DNA of 37,085 nucleotides, from assembly GCF_000786105.1 (NCBI RefSeq), contig NZ_JTEV01000035.1, forward strand, positions 1 to 37,085, in the 5' to 3' direction. Within the stretch, counting starts at the first letter, position 1; the number at the start of each line of letters is the position of its first letter. A program made the position numbers and the translations under genes. Source of the DNA: Bdellovibrio sp. ArHS. GTDB lineage: Bacteria > Bdellovibrionota > Bdellovibrionia > Bdellovibrionales > Bdellovibrionaceae. The notes beneath the pieces were generated by a model. The model saw nothing but the letters and a program-made list of their open reading frames with translations. It had not been told where the DNA came from and did not search any database. Shown here piece after piece: positions 15,865-24,456 of this stretch.

Positions 15865-18800
15865 CTATGAATTAAGTTGTGCACGAATGTCTTTCAAACG
15901 TGATTTTCCTACAAACCAATAATACAAAACCGGAACAGCGAAGCGACTAAGAATTGTCGCCGCCACTTCACCAAAGATCAGGCTGACTGCCAAACCTTGG
16001 AAAATAGGGTCGGCCAACATCACCGAACTTCCGACAACAACGGCCGCCGCTGTCAGAAGCATAGGACGGAAGCGAAGAACCCCGGCGCTCACGACTGCCT
16101 CTTTCAAATCCATTCCCTGAGCCAGTTGATGCTCGATAAAGTCGACCAGAATGATCGAGTTACGAACGATAATTCCTGCGCCCGCAATAAATCCAATCAT
16201 CGAGGTCGCCGTGAAGTAAGAATCCAACATCGCGTGCCCCGGAAGAATTCCGATAAGCGAGATTGGGATCGGCGTCATGATAATGAGTGGCACCGTAAAG
16301 CTTCGGAACCATCCCAATACCAGGATATAAATCAACACCATCACCACCGCAAAGGCGCCACCGAGATCGCGGAAGACCTCGTAAGTGATGAACCACTCGC
16401 CGTCCCACTTCACAACCGGAGCCGTGGTATTCCAAGGCACTTCGGCCGTCTGCAATGGATATTTGATCTGCGGTGCCAGCTTCAAGATCCCGTAAACCGG
16501 AGCTTCTTCGTCACCGGAGAGCTCGCTCATCACATAGGATACGGGCTTTAAATTCTTGCGGTGAAGAACACGATTCTCCAAAAGCTCGGGTTTCTTTAAT
16601 GCCAAATCGGCCTCGACCGTGCCCGTTTCAAAAGAAGGAACACGCAATCCCGCAAATGGATTTTCGCTGGAACGGCTGACCTGTGCGACCGATAGATCGA
16701 CCGCCACTTCCTCCGGAGAATTAACATTGGATAGTGTCGTGATGGGCGTTTCAGAGAATATAAATCGACCCAGCATCATCAAGTCTTGGGCACTTGTTCC
16801 CAACTTACCACCCTGAAGCTGATCGTATTCAAACACCTTACGCGGGCGTCCCACACGCATAGTCGTATCTAAATCCACGACGCTTTTTTCATTCGCAAAA
16901 ATCTGCTCGATTTCGCGAGCGACCTTATTGCGAGAAGCAGCATCGGGCCCATAGACCTCAGCAATCATCGTCGCTAACACAGGAGGGCCTGGCGGAATTT
17001 CCAAGACCTTCGTGACCGCCTTCTTGTCTTCACCGAATTTTTTGATAAGAGGACGAAGACTTTCGATGACCTCATGACTGGATTCTTTTCGTTCCCCTTT
17101 TTCTGTCAAAACAACTTGCAAGTCAGTTTGATAGTCTTGATTTCTTAGGAAAGTATGCTTCACCATCCCTGAGAAGGAATATGGCGACGGCTCACCCGCG
17201 AAAATCTGGACGGCCTGTACTTCTTTATTCTTCAGAATTTCCGTCGCCAATTCGCGCGACCACTGCTCGCTGGTCTTCAAGGAAGTATTGGTCGGATAGT
17301 CGATGAGGACCTGAAATTCTTGCTTGTTGTCAAAAGGAAGCATTTTTACTTTAACGGATTTAAAGTAAATAAGACTGCTTGCCGCGACCAACAAGGCCAC
17401 CGTGAAAGCGCCGAACGCTAGTGCAGAAGTTCTTGTGCCTAACAAAGTCTCCATGACTTTCTTATACAGGCGATCCAAAAATCCCAGCTTCTGTTCAGAC
17501 TCGGCCGTAGCTTCGCCCTCATGATGGTGACTTTTTAACAATTTTACTGCAGCCCAAGGGGTCACAATAAAAGCGACAAAAAGAGATAGAATCATCGCAA
17601 AGCTCGCGCCTACAGGAATCGGCTTCATGTACGGACCCATCAAACCTCGCACAAAGGCCATGGGCAAAATCGCGGCGATCACTGTAAAGGTCGCAAGAAT
17701 TGTGGGATTTCCAACCTCGTTAACGGCTCTGATGGTCGCTTTGACCAAGCCGTCTTTCACGTTGGCCTTCAAATGTCGCTCGATATTCTCAACAACGACG
17801 ATCGCATCGTCGACCAGGATACCGATTGAAAAGATCAAGGCGAATAAGGTCACGCGATTCAGCGTGTAGCCCATGAAGTAGTAAATAGCGAGTGTCAGGG
17901 CCAATGTCACCGGAATGGCAATCGCCACGACCAGCGAGGCGCGAATACCCATGAATATCGCGATCAAAGCGGAAACCGAAAGAGTCGCCAAAAGAAGATG
18001 TTCAATCAACTCGTTAGACTTATCCGCGGCGGTTGATCCATAGTCACGCACCACAGACATTTTGATGTCTGCATTGGGTTGCTCTTTCATAAACGTATTC
18101 GCTCTTTCCAAAAGCTCTTTGGCAAGCGTGACTACGTTGGTGCCTTTTCTTTTTGCAAAGACAATGGAAACAGCCTTTTCAGGGTCCGCGTTCTTTTCCA
18201 ATAAGACCGAGCTGCGTATGACCTCTTCAGGGCCATCCAAAACCTGGGCGACGTCTTTAACATAAACAACGCGCCCTGCGCGTTGACCAATGGAAATCTG
18301 CTCGACATCTGCTTTCGTTGAAAGACGCCCACCGACCTCAATATCGACAACAGAGGACTCACTCCAGTTTTTGCCCGCCGGAGCAAGGGCATCATTGCTC
18401 TTCAATGCCTGAGCCAGACTTAATAAAGAAACACCCTGTGCTTGCATTTTTTTAGGGTCCGCAATCACGCGGATGGCTCTTTTTTGTCCACCCAGAAGTT
18501 CAACACGAGCCAAATCAGGGGTGCTCGATAATTCGCGGGCTAGTGGGGCCACACGAGTTCTCAACTCAAAAGCATTTAAGTTTTTCGAAGTGAAAGTTAG
18601 CACCAGAAACGGAACATCATCGATTGAAAATGACTTCACATCTGAAGGCATCACATTCGGTGGCAGTTCATTCTTAATCGTCATCAGCTTATGATGAATC
18701 TTAACCAAGCTCGGTTCCATCGGCTCGCCGACTTTAAACCTTACCGTGACAAGACTTCCATGCGCCATACTACTAGAGTAGACGTATTCAACACCGTCCA

Positions 18801-19044
18801 GTCCCCACACCGCCCGCTCAATGGGCTCTGTGACCTTACGTTCGGTTTCTTCCGGTGAAAAACCCGGCGCGCCCGTACGAATGTCGATCATCGGAACAGA
18901 AATCTGCGGTTCCTCTTCCTTCGGGGTTAAATACACCGCCATCAGGCCCAGCAAGATGCTGGCAACGGCCAGAACCGGCGTCAATTTTGAATGTATGAAT
19001 GTCTGTCCAAGTCTTCCCGCGAATCCAAGTTTTTCGTTTTTCAT
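15865..19044 (-). CDS. RND-superfamily efflux pump permease (AcrB/CusA-like)
   Basis: The 1059-residue inner-membrane pump shows the RND layout: TM1 (17-37) and a periplasmic porter domain beginning 'PQISVPMIDIRTGAPGFSPE'. TM helices 2-6 follow, with 'FSIGILVDDAIVVVENIERH' carrying the paired Asp of the proton relay in TM4. A second large periplasmic domain and a final six-helix block ('VMVLIYILVLGWF', 'GFIAGAGIIVRNSIILVDF') complete it. Sequence details are closer to the HAE1/CusA-like group used for small toxic compounds than to AcrB proper. Its ATG overlaps the TolC-like gene by 4 nt. No membrane fusion protein gene is present in the operon, so that subunit must come from elsewhere or be absent. 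Confidence 0.94.
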   Translation of the reverse strand: MKNEKLGFAGRLGQTFIHSKLTPVLAVASILLGLMAVYLTPKEEEPQISVPMIDIRTGAPGFSPEETERKVTEPIERAVWGLDGVEYVYSSSMAHGSLVTVRFKVGEPMEPSLVKIHHKLMTIKNELPPNVMPSDVKSFSIDDVPFLVLTFTSKNLNAFELRTRVAPLARELSSTPDLARVELLGGQKRAIRVIADPKKMQAQGVSLLSLAQALKSNDALAPAGKNWSESSVVDIEVGGRLSTKADVEQISIGQRAGRVVYVKDVAQVLDGPEEVIRSSVLLEKNADPEKAVSIVFAKRKGTNVVTLAKELLERANTFMKEQPNADIKMSVVRDYGSTAADKSNELIEHLLLATLSVSALIAIFMGIRASLVVAIAIPVTLALTLAIYYFMGYTLNRVTLFALIFSIGILVDDAIVVVENIERHLKANVKDGLVKATIRAVNEVGNPTILATFTVIAAILPMAFVRGLMGPYMKPIPVGASFAMILSLFVAFIVTPWAAVKLLKSHHHEGEATAESEQKLGFLDRLYKKVMETLLGTRTSALAFGAFTVALLVAASSLIYFKSVKVKMLPFDNKQEFQVLIDYPTNTSLKTSEQWSRELATEILKNKEVQAVQIFAGEPSPYSFSGMVKHTFLRNQDYQTDLQVVLTEKGERKESSHEVIESLRPLIKKFGEDKKAVTKVLEIPPGPPVLATMIAEVYGPDAASRNKVAREIEQIFANEKSVVDLDTTMRVGRPRKVFEYDQLQGGKLGTSAQDLMMLGRFIFSETPITTLSNVNSPEEVAVDLSVAQVSRSSENPFAGLRVPSFETGTVEADLALKKPELLENRVLHRKNLKPVSYVMSELSGDEEAPVYGILKLAPQIKYPLQTAEVPWNTTAPVVKWDGEWFITYEVFRDLGGAFAVVMVLIYILVLGWFRSFTVPLIIMTPIPISLIGILPGHAMLDSYFTATSMIGFIAGAGIIVRNSIILVDFIEHQLAQGMDLKEAVVSAGVLRFRPMLLTAAAVVVGSSVMLADPIFQGLAVSLIFGEVAATILSRFAVPVLYYWFVGKSRLKDIRAQLNS

Positions 19045-20369
19045 TTGCGTTCCCCATTTCCTTGAAATGGAATTTGAAAGGCTGTTTTCGTGACACTTTC
19101 TGAAGCGTTTTTAATTAAACCTAATTGCAGATCACCTTGCTGAGAAATCAGATCCGTGCGGCGATTCAGGATTTCAACAAGTTGCAAGGCCGAAATGGAA
19201 CCGTTCTTAAACAATGTCGTCGCAACCTGCATTTGCTCATTCAACAGCTTGTCACTATTTTCCAAAAGCTTAAGGTTTGCACGCATAGCACGATCCGCTT
19301 CTTGAGCTGCGAAGTATTCGGCTTCTTCTTGTTGCGCCATTGCTTGGGTCATCTTTTCAGACGCCATCGCATTTATTTTAGCCTCTTTGTACTTACCAAA
19401 ATCAGCTGCGTCGAAAAGATTCCACTGAAGATACAGTCCTGCTGTATATCCGTTGGCGGTCCCCCGTGTTCCGTTGAAGACGTAAGATTCTGCAAAGGCG
19501 CCAACTCGAGGCAAATAGCGAGCTCTTTCCATTTCAGCCATCTCTGACGCCGCTTTGGCGCCCTCATATCCGGCCTTCAATTTAGCGGATTCTGCTTTTC
19601 CCGCTGAGCTACTTAGAAACTTTTCAACAAAGGTCGTAGAACCCATCTTCTGCGGAGACCAGCTTTCCTGATCCCATCCCATCGCAAAAAGAGATCTGCT
19701 GAAGGCTTTTTGCTGACTTTGATATTGCTCGATAAGACCACTGATCCGGTTCGATAGGGACTTCATTCCCAATAATCCCGAATAACCGACAGGATTGGAT
19801 TTTTGACCAATCTGATAGTTTCTGATGAGCTTTGAAATTTCCAAGTCTATAGCCTGTAACTTTTCGATTTGCGCATTCACGACAGAAATGGAGCCATAAA
19901 GCTGCCCCACTTTTGCATAGAGTTCGGTTTCAACCTGAGAAGAAACATGTTGCTGAGACTTTAAGGAGTGCTCAAACATGTCCACTTGATTGGACTTCAT
20001 GCCACCCTCATATAAAGCTAAATCCAACCCCAACGCCCCTCGAGTAAAGGTCTGTGAATCAGGGTTGTTTAAATTGTCCGGAATAAAGTCCGTTTGTTTA
20101 ATCTCTCGCTGCGATAGCAAACCAAACAAAGAGCTGCCCGGATCGTTGGTATTATAAGAGCGCGCATCCAGATAAACTTTGGGAAGCCAATGTCGAGAGG
20201 CTCTTTGTTGTCCCTCACTAACCGCTTCCTGTTGCAGTCTTGCGGCTTCTGGAAGTGGTGAGTTGGATCTGATTTTAGACCAGACATCCTGAAAAGATGT
20301 CTCGCTATGGGCAAATCCTGGAAATGCCATCAGGGCGATGAAAACAATGTTTTTAATGGGTGTCGCCAT
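19041..20369 (-). CDS. TolC-like outer-membrane efflux protein
   Basis: The 442-residue protein starts with a signal peptide (residues 1-22, ending AHS). It has the duplicated outer-membrane efflux protein pattern with long heptad-like helices, e.g. 'VETELYAKVGQLYGSISVVNAQIEKLQ' split across repeat 1, and 'GLYLQWNLFDAADFGKYKEAK' at the second strand-helix transition. It would form a trimeric channel through the outer membrane for the downstream RND pump, to which it is coupled by a 4-nt overlap. Length and order are normal for the family. Confidence 0.92.
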   Translation of the reverse strand: MATPIKNIVFIALMAFPGFAHSETSFQDVWSKIRSNSPLPEAARLQQEAVSEGQQRASRHWLPKVYLDARSYNTNDPGSSLFGLLSQREIKQTDFIPDNLNNPDSQTFTRGALGLDLALYEGGMKSNQVDMFEHSLKSQQHVSSQVETELYAKVGQLYGSISVVNAQIEKLQAIDLEISKLIRNYQIGQKSNPVGYSGLLGMKSLSNRISGLIEQYQSQQKAFSRSLFAMGWDQESWSPQKMGSTTFVEKFLSSSAGKAESAKLKAGYEGAKAASEMAEMERARYLPRVGAFAESYVFNGTRGTANGYTAGLYLQWNLFDAADFGKYKEAKINAMASEKMTQAMAQQEEAEYFAAQEADRAMRANLKLLENSDKLLNEQMQVATTLFKNGSISALQLVEILNRRTDLISQQGDLQLGLIKNASESVTKTAFQIPFQGNGERK

Positions 20370-20384
20370 ATTTACCTCTAAGTC

Positions 20385-20741
20385 TTAAGAAGTGTGAACA
20401 TTTGTCCAAGAACCAGCGTTAATAACCTTTTCGAAACCCTTGTCCTTTAAGAACTTAAGAGCCATGCCACTTCTGCCGCCAGAAGCACAACAGACGATGA
20501 TGGGTCTTTTTTTATCAAGCTCAAGATACCTTGCCTCGAAAATATTCAAAGGAATGTTGATGCTGCCTTTGCAACACCCACCGCGATATTCTTCGGGGGA
20601 ACGAACGTCCACAACAACGGCATTTTCTGCTAGATACTGTTCAATAAGAGGTTTCATTTTAACTGTTCTCCATTTTTTCCAAGCTAAAAACAATACGACC
20701 AAAACGATCCAGGAATAAGGTTGATTCAATAATTCATTCAT
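20385..20741 (-). CDS. Membrane-anchored rhodanese-domain sulfurtransferase
   Basis: The 118-residue protein has an N-terminal TM helix (about residues 8-22, YSWIVLVVLFLAW) followed by one rhodanese domain: 'NAVVVDVRSPEEYRGG', 'GSINIPLN', and the active loop 'VCCASGGRSGMA' whose Cys should carry the persulfide. A second, adjacent Cys in the loop is unusual but tolerated. Topology predicts a domain on the cytoplasmic or periplasmic face of the inner membrane; the orientation is not certain. The ATG at 20741 is preferred over a GTG at 20753 because GGGA precedes it at proper spacing. It lies between ArsR and TolC genes, supporting a role in handling sulfane sulfur. Confidence 0.85.
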   Translation of the reverse strand: MNELLNQPYSWIVLVVLFLAWKKWRTVKMKPLIEQYLAENAVVVDVRSPEEYRGGCCKGSINIPLNIFEARYLELDKKRPIIVCCASGGRSGMALKFLKDKGFEKVINAGSWTNVHTS

Positions 20742-20763
20742 TCGTGTTCCCACTTTCTTGCTG

Positions 20764-21066
20764 TTAATCGCCGCAGTATTCTTTCTGGATAACTTCGATC
20801 AACTTTTTAAGTCTTTTGTCGGCAATAGAATAAACTCTGTAACGACCTTCCTTTTCGCACTTCACAAGGCCTTCCAGGCTTAATCTTGTAAGAAAGTGGG
20901 ACATCTGAGATTGAGAGATCTCACAAAGCCCAACAAGCTCACTGACGGTTTTTTCGCCCGCCAGAAGATGCCCTAAAACCATAAGGCGTTGAGGATGGGC
21001 CATTGATTTCAAAATATTGCTGACGTCTTCACAGGATTTTTCCATTTTTTCTATTGATACCGGCAC
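20764..21066 (-). CDS. ArsR/SmtB-family repressor, SqrR/BigR-like subgroup
   Basis: The 100-residue winged-helix protein has 'LKSMAHPQRLMVLGHLLAGEKTVSEL', the recognition helix 'SQSQMSHFLTRLSLEGLV' and the wing 'CEKEGRYRVYSIAD'. It follows the BigR/SqrR/YgaV layout of thiol-persulfide sensors. Four cysteines are present: C12, C48, C70 and C98. C98, near the C-terminus (KEYCGD), matches the helix-5 sensing Cys, but the partner normally found in helix 2 (LxLC-x-L-xxGE) is Gly32 here. It is the first gene of the five-gene operon and most likely represses it and the divergent OsmC gene through the palindrome at 21098-21113. Confidence 0.88.
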   Translation of the reverse strand: MPVSIEKMEKSCEDVSNILKSMAHPQRLMVLGHLLAGEKTVSELVGLCEISQSQMSHFLTRLSLEGLVKCEKEGRYRVYSIADKRLKKLIEVIQKEYCGD

Positions 21067-21097
21067 CTGCTACTCCTTTTCCTATCTTTATATATCG

Positions 21098-21149
21098 TAA
21101 TATTGACATATTATGTTTTTATCATATATCATCGTTTTTAACGACGCAA
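21098..21149. promoter_or_regulatory. Divergent promoters and candidate ArsR operator
   Basis: A palindrome TAATAT-tgac-ATATTA at 21098-21113 lies where two promoters meet. Leftward: TTGCGT (21149-21144), 17-nt spacer, TATGAT (21126-21121), start near 21114, i.e. inside the palindrome. Rightward: TTGACA (21103-21108), 16-18 nt, TATATC or TATCAT, for the OsmC gene. Binding there would shut both. Confidence 0.55.
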
Positions 21150-21216
21150 TAATTATTTTAACAAGCAAGGGCGTCTCAAAACGGGCACCCTAAGTACTCG
21201 ATATAAGAGGTGAAAA

Positions 21217-21654
21217 ATGAAAGTAGACTTACAATGGACCGGTTCCATGAAATTCACAAGTGTCGCTGACGGCAAAGAAACTGTGATGGACGCGAAATCT
21301 CCGATTGGCCAAGGTTCGGCCATGACCCCCAAAGAGTTGGTTGGCGCTGGCCTTGCTGGCTGCACCGCTATGGATGTGATTGCACTCTTTAAAAAGCACA
21401 AGCAGCTTCCTGAAAGCTTCGATGTGTCTGTGGATATTCAAACCTCATCCGGCGGCTATCCCGTTGTCTTTACGCACGCCCTTCTAACATACAAGGCCAA
21501 AGGGGCCGTTTCCAAAGAAGTCTTTATTGAGGCCGTGACGTCCTCCCAGACGAAGTACTGTGGTGTCAGCGCCATGCTCGCGAAGGCTTTTCCGATTGAA
21601 TATAAATTGGTTTTAAATGACGAAGTTATTCATGAGGGCCAAGCCCACTTTTAA
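21217..21654 (+). CDS. OsmC-family thiol peroxidase-like protein
   Basis: The 145-residue protein has the OsmC fold markers: 'GSAMTPKELVGAGLAGCTAMDVIALFKK' (split here; peroxidatic Cys in GCTAMD) and the second Cys in 'TKYCGVSAMLAKAFPIEY'. Paired cysteines at these places are typical of OsmC/Ohr proteins that reduce organic hydroperoxides or persulfides. It is transcribed away from the ArsR operon, and both promoters share one palindrome, which makes a persulfide or sulfur-stress role likely. A stable hairpin follows the stop. Confidence 0.9.
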   Translation: MKVDLQWTGSMKFTSVADGKETVMDAKSPIGQGSAMTPKELVGAGLAGCTAMDVIALFKKHKQLPESFDVSVDIQTSSGGYPVVFTHALLTYKAKGAVSKEVFIEAVTSSQTKYCGVSAMLAKAFPIEYKLVLNDEVIHEGQAHF

Positions 21655-21675
21655 ACTTCACAAGATTTTGTATCG

Positions 21676-21697
21676 GCGCTCTAAAAAGTTAGAGCGC
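21676..21697. terminator. Bidirectional hairpin terminator
   Basis: Perfect 9-bp stem GCGCTCTAA / TTAGAGCGC with a 4-nt loop between the converging OsmC gene and the DUF6544-type gene, ending one base before the latter's stop codon. Confidence 0.7.
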
Positions 21698-22552
21698 TTA
21701 CTTTGACTCTTCAAAAGAGTACTCAGAGCGAAGAACTTCTCCTTGCCATACTGGCGCCCATTTTTCTTGGGTATACCAACCAACTTCGCCCTTCGATGGC
21801 ACTTGCATCCCCTGCACGGTTTGGTAGTCAGCAAATCGCCCCTCCCAAGCAACTTGTTTATATTCTCCGTTGAAGCTCCCCCAACGTCCCGGCGAATATA
21901 TGCCGATAACCTGACCCTCAGGAGCAAAGCGAAACTCCAAAGACACCTCGACTCCATGATCTCGAAGTGTCGCTAAAGCACGTTGATTATCGATGGCGGA
22001 CCATTGCACCCCCGCCGAGGGAAGAAGCGCGGTAGGATACCAAACCGCTTCCGCCAAATAGCGGTGAAGAGCCCCAGAGTTTAATTCCGGCGCATTGCTC
22101 GCATTGCCCACGGTCAAAACCGAAAGCAGGCGCACAGCGCCACTCCCAACACCACGAATATACGAATCAAGAACCCGCACATGAAGCGGTCCCGCGATTT
22201 TCACTTTTGCATTCCAAACAAAGCCGGGCGTCGACGCAGAAACTTTTTGAATAGCAGTGAAATCCATCCACCTTTCCGAACTAGAATCCGTTCTCAATCT
22301 TCCCGATTGTACAAAAGTGGCTTCGGAAATCGTGGGTTGCCCCTCCGTCAAAGCCCATTTCAAGTATTTAGATACCGGCTCTGGCAAGTGGGAAAGATCC
22401 TTGGCTGAAAACCGTTGCTTGAAAGTAGGTCTTGCCGTTTTCAATTCCAGCAATAGCCCGCTAATGCGCTTCCGTGTTTGAGAAACTCCGATCAGGATAA
22501 ACACGATGGCGATTCCAGAAACCGCTGACACTATCAACACTAGATCTTTCAT
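21698..22552 (-). CDS. DUF6544/DUF6920-type conserved protein with N-terminal TM
   Basis: The 284-residue product begins with a TM helix (about 3-24, LVLIVSAVSGIAIVFILIGV) and then the family start 'FSAKDLSHLPEPVSKYLKWAL'. This is followed by beta-rich sequence with 'WMDFTAIQKVS', 'GFVWNAKVKIAG', 'RYLAEAVWYPTALLPS', 'QWSAIDNQRALATLRDHG' and a C-terminal 'VPSKGEVGWY'. I recognise the pattern as the uncharacterised DUF6544/6920 family; members have no known enzyme activity. The ATG at 22552 has GAGG upstream and yields a sensible membrane N-terminus; a TTG further up (22609) lacks one. It is monocistronic, divergent from the histidine kinase gene. Confidence 0.7.
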   Translation of the reverse strand: MKDLVLIVSAVSGIAIVFILIGVSQTRKRISGLLLELKTARPTFKQRFSAKDLSHLPEPVSKYLKWALTEGQPTISEATFVQSGRLRTDSSSERWMDFTAIQKVSASTPGFVWNAKVKIAGPLHVRVLDSYIRGVGSGAVRLLSVLTVGNASNAPELNSGALHRYLAEAVWYPTALLPSAGVQWSAIDNQRALATLRDHGVEVSLEFRFAPEGQVIGIYSPGRWGSFNGEYKQVAWEGRFADYQTVQGMQVPSKGEVGWYTQEKWAPVWQGEVLRSEYSFEESK

Positions 22553-22758
22553 TGACCGCCTCACTTCGTCCACTTTTGCACGAATGCCCCCTGGGGCAAT
22601 GCAAAACAAGTTGCGACATAGAGAAGCCAGCCTCTGGAATGTCAGCTGATTAGCTATTTAGATATTGCTTCACCGGCGGCGAATCGCTTTAATGAATCAC
22701 CAAACGGCTTAAATGAGCTTTCTTTATTTTAAAGGCTCTGACCGAAAGGAAATCTTGT

Positions 22759-24456
22759 TTGTTGGGAGTCTCCACTTTACTAATCCTTCTCCACGTCCTT
22801 ATTTTCTTTGTCTCGGTCATCGTCATCGCCTTCATTTTTCCAATTCGTCGATGGTCCTTGGTAAAGTGGCTGATTGTTCTCCTGTCCTCTTTTTGTCTCG
22901 TTTCATTTTTTTGCTTAAGCATATTTGCGCACCACGAGTACGACTTAAAAGTTCTATTTTCCCGTCTGCGTTTTGTCGGGCTGGCGATCCTCGCGCCTAG
23001 TTGGCTTCTATTTTTAAGTTCCAATTTTCAAAAATGGAAGTGGCTGCGTCGTCGCGAAGTGATCATTCTTCTTTATGCCCCGGCCTTAGTGACCGCCATT
23101 TGCGCCGTTTGGCCAGCATTTCAGGACCTCATTTTAACAGACTTTGCCCCCATTCAAGTCTTTGGACTTTCCGTCCTAAAATATAAAGCGGGCGTCTGGT
23201 ATCCTGTTCATTATCTTTGGAGTGTCCTGTTGCTTGTGGCGTCCTTTGCTCTAGAGGCTCAGGTTTTTATTCAAGGTAACAGCACACAACGAAAACAAGT
23301 GTCCTTCTTGTTTTTAGGTTCACTGATATCATTGACCACGGATGTCTACTGCGTTCTTACCGATTCACCTTTTCGTTGGACAATGCTTCCTGCCGGATCC
23401 TATTTGTTTACCGCGTTGGCCGTGGCCTACGGTGTATTTCGCCAGCGGCTTTTCGCTTCAATGCTGATCGACGTGGAAAAAGTTTATCTCCAACTTCCCG
23501 ACCCGGTAGTCATCCTAAATAACGAAGGGAAGATCATCGGATATAACCACTCGGCAAAGATCCACCTTCATTTGTCGGATGCCGCGATCGACAATTCTAT
23601 TACGAAGGTTCTTCCTGGCGTTCCCCAAAACAACGGCGACTTTCAGTTTCTTTCTGAAGCCAGGACTTCGAGGTTCTTTGAGCTGACGCACAAAGAGTTT
23701 GGAACAGCCATGGAGACTGCGGGTAGAGTTCTTTTCTTCCGAGACGTCACGGAAAGAAAAGCTGCCGAGCAACGACTGCAAGAGGATGCCGAATTCCGAA
23801 GCCTGCTAATGAACCTGATTGCGCACGATATGTACGGTCATATTCAAAGTCAGACTCGTCTGTTGGAAATTCTAAAGAAAGATATCGGCAGCAATGGCAA
23901 AGAGGTGGCGAATATCCTGACGACTTCATCGTTGGCTTCAAGAGACCTGATTCAAGGACTTTTGATGTGGTCGAAAACTCAAGACAGCCACTTTCAACCG
24001 CAACTTCAACCTTTCGAAGTCTGCGTTTTCATCGAAGATGTCATCGCCGAGCTATCGAGCCTGTTTCAAGAAAAAAATGTGCACATCCGCACTCAGGCCC
24101 CGACATGTCCCCTGATTGCCAATGGCGACTCGCAAATGTTAGGCACTGTGGTTCGCAATCTTTTAACCAATGCCCTTCGTGCGTCTGGATCTGGCCAAGA
24201 AGTTCGCATTAACGTGTTCAAGGACGAAAACAACCTTCGTATCGACGTAGAAGATGAAGGCGTGGGTATGTCTCACGAAGATATTGTCCGCCTCATGGAA
24301 CGGGGAAAAAACAGAACTTTCAAAAATTCATCAGGAGACGGATTCGGTATCGGATTTAAGCTTGTGATGTATTTTATGGATTTGCATAGTGGGCACGTGC
24401 AAGTGCATTCACAACCCGGCAAAGGAACTCAAGTTAGGTTATTACTTCCGCTGTAA
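22759..24456 (+). CDS. Membrane sensor histidine kinase with N-terminal 7TM-type module
   Basis: The 565-residue protein starts with seven or so TM helices (about 1-230) of the histidine-kinase 7TM type. A PAS-like domain follows (about 245-330: 'VYLQLPDPVVILNNEGKIIGYN'), then the phosphoacceptor region 'LLMNLIAHDMYGHIQSQTRL' and an HATPase domain with N-box 'VVRNLLTNALRAS', 'DVEDEGVGMS' and 'GDGFGIGFKLVMYFMDLH'. The start is a TTG at 22759 with AAGGAAA at correct spacing; no better ATG is in frame. It faces the NarL-type regulator gene tail to tail with a 15-nt overlap, and the two probably form a pair. Input signal unknown. Confidence 0.88.
   Translation: MLGVSTLLILLHVLIFFVSVIVIAFIFPIRRWSLVKWLIVLLSSFCLVSFFCLSIFAHHEYDLKVLFSRLRFVGLAILAPSWLLFLSSNFQKWKWLRRREVIILLYAPALVTAICAVWPAFQDLILTDFAPIQVFGLSVLKYKAGVWYPVHYLWSVLLLVASFALEAQVFIQGNSTQRKQVSFLFLGSLISLTTDVYCVLTDSPFRWTMLPAGSYLFTALAVAYGVFRQRLFASMLIDVEKVYLQLPDPVVILNNEGKIIGYNHSAKIHLHLSDAAIDNSITKVLPGVPQNNGDFQFLSEARTSRFFELTHKEFGTAMETAGRVLFFRDVTERKAAEQRLQEDAEFRSLLMNLIAHDMYGHIQSQTRLLEILKKDIGSNGKEVANILTTSSLASRDLIQGLLMWSKTQDSHFQPQLQPFEVCVFIEDVIAELSSLFQEKNVHIRTQAPTCPLIANGDSQMLGTVVRNLLTNALRASGSGQEVRINVFKDENNLRIDVEDEGVGMSHEDIVRLMERGKNRTFKNSSGDGFGIGFKLVMYFMDLHSGHVQVHSQPGKGTQVRLLLPL

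Noticed and set aside
15997-16551. 184-codon plus-strand frame inside the RND pump gene
   Set aside because: It is antisense to a conserved pump gene, its composition is rich in His/Arg/Asn/Asp as expected from an antisense shadow, and it has no recognisable domain.
20742-20753. GTG start for the rhodanese gene at 20753
   Set aside because: The ribosome site spacing favours the ATG at 20741; the choice changes only four residues and is not certain.
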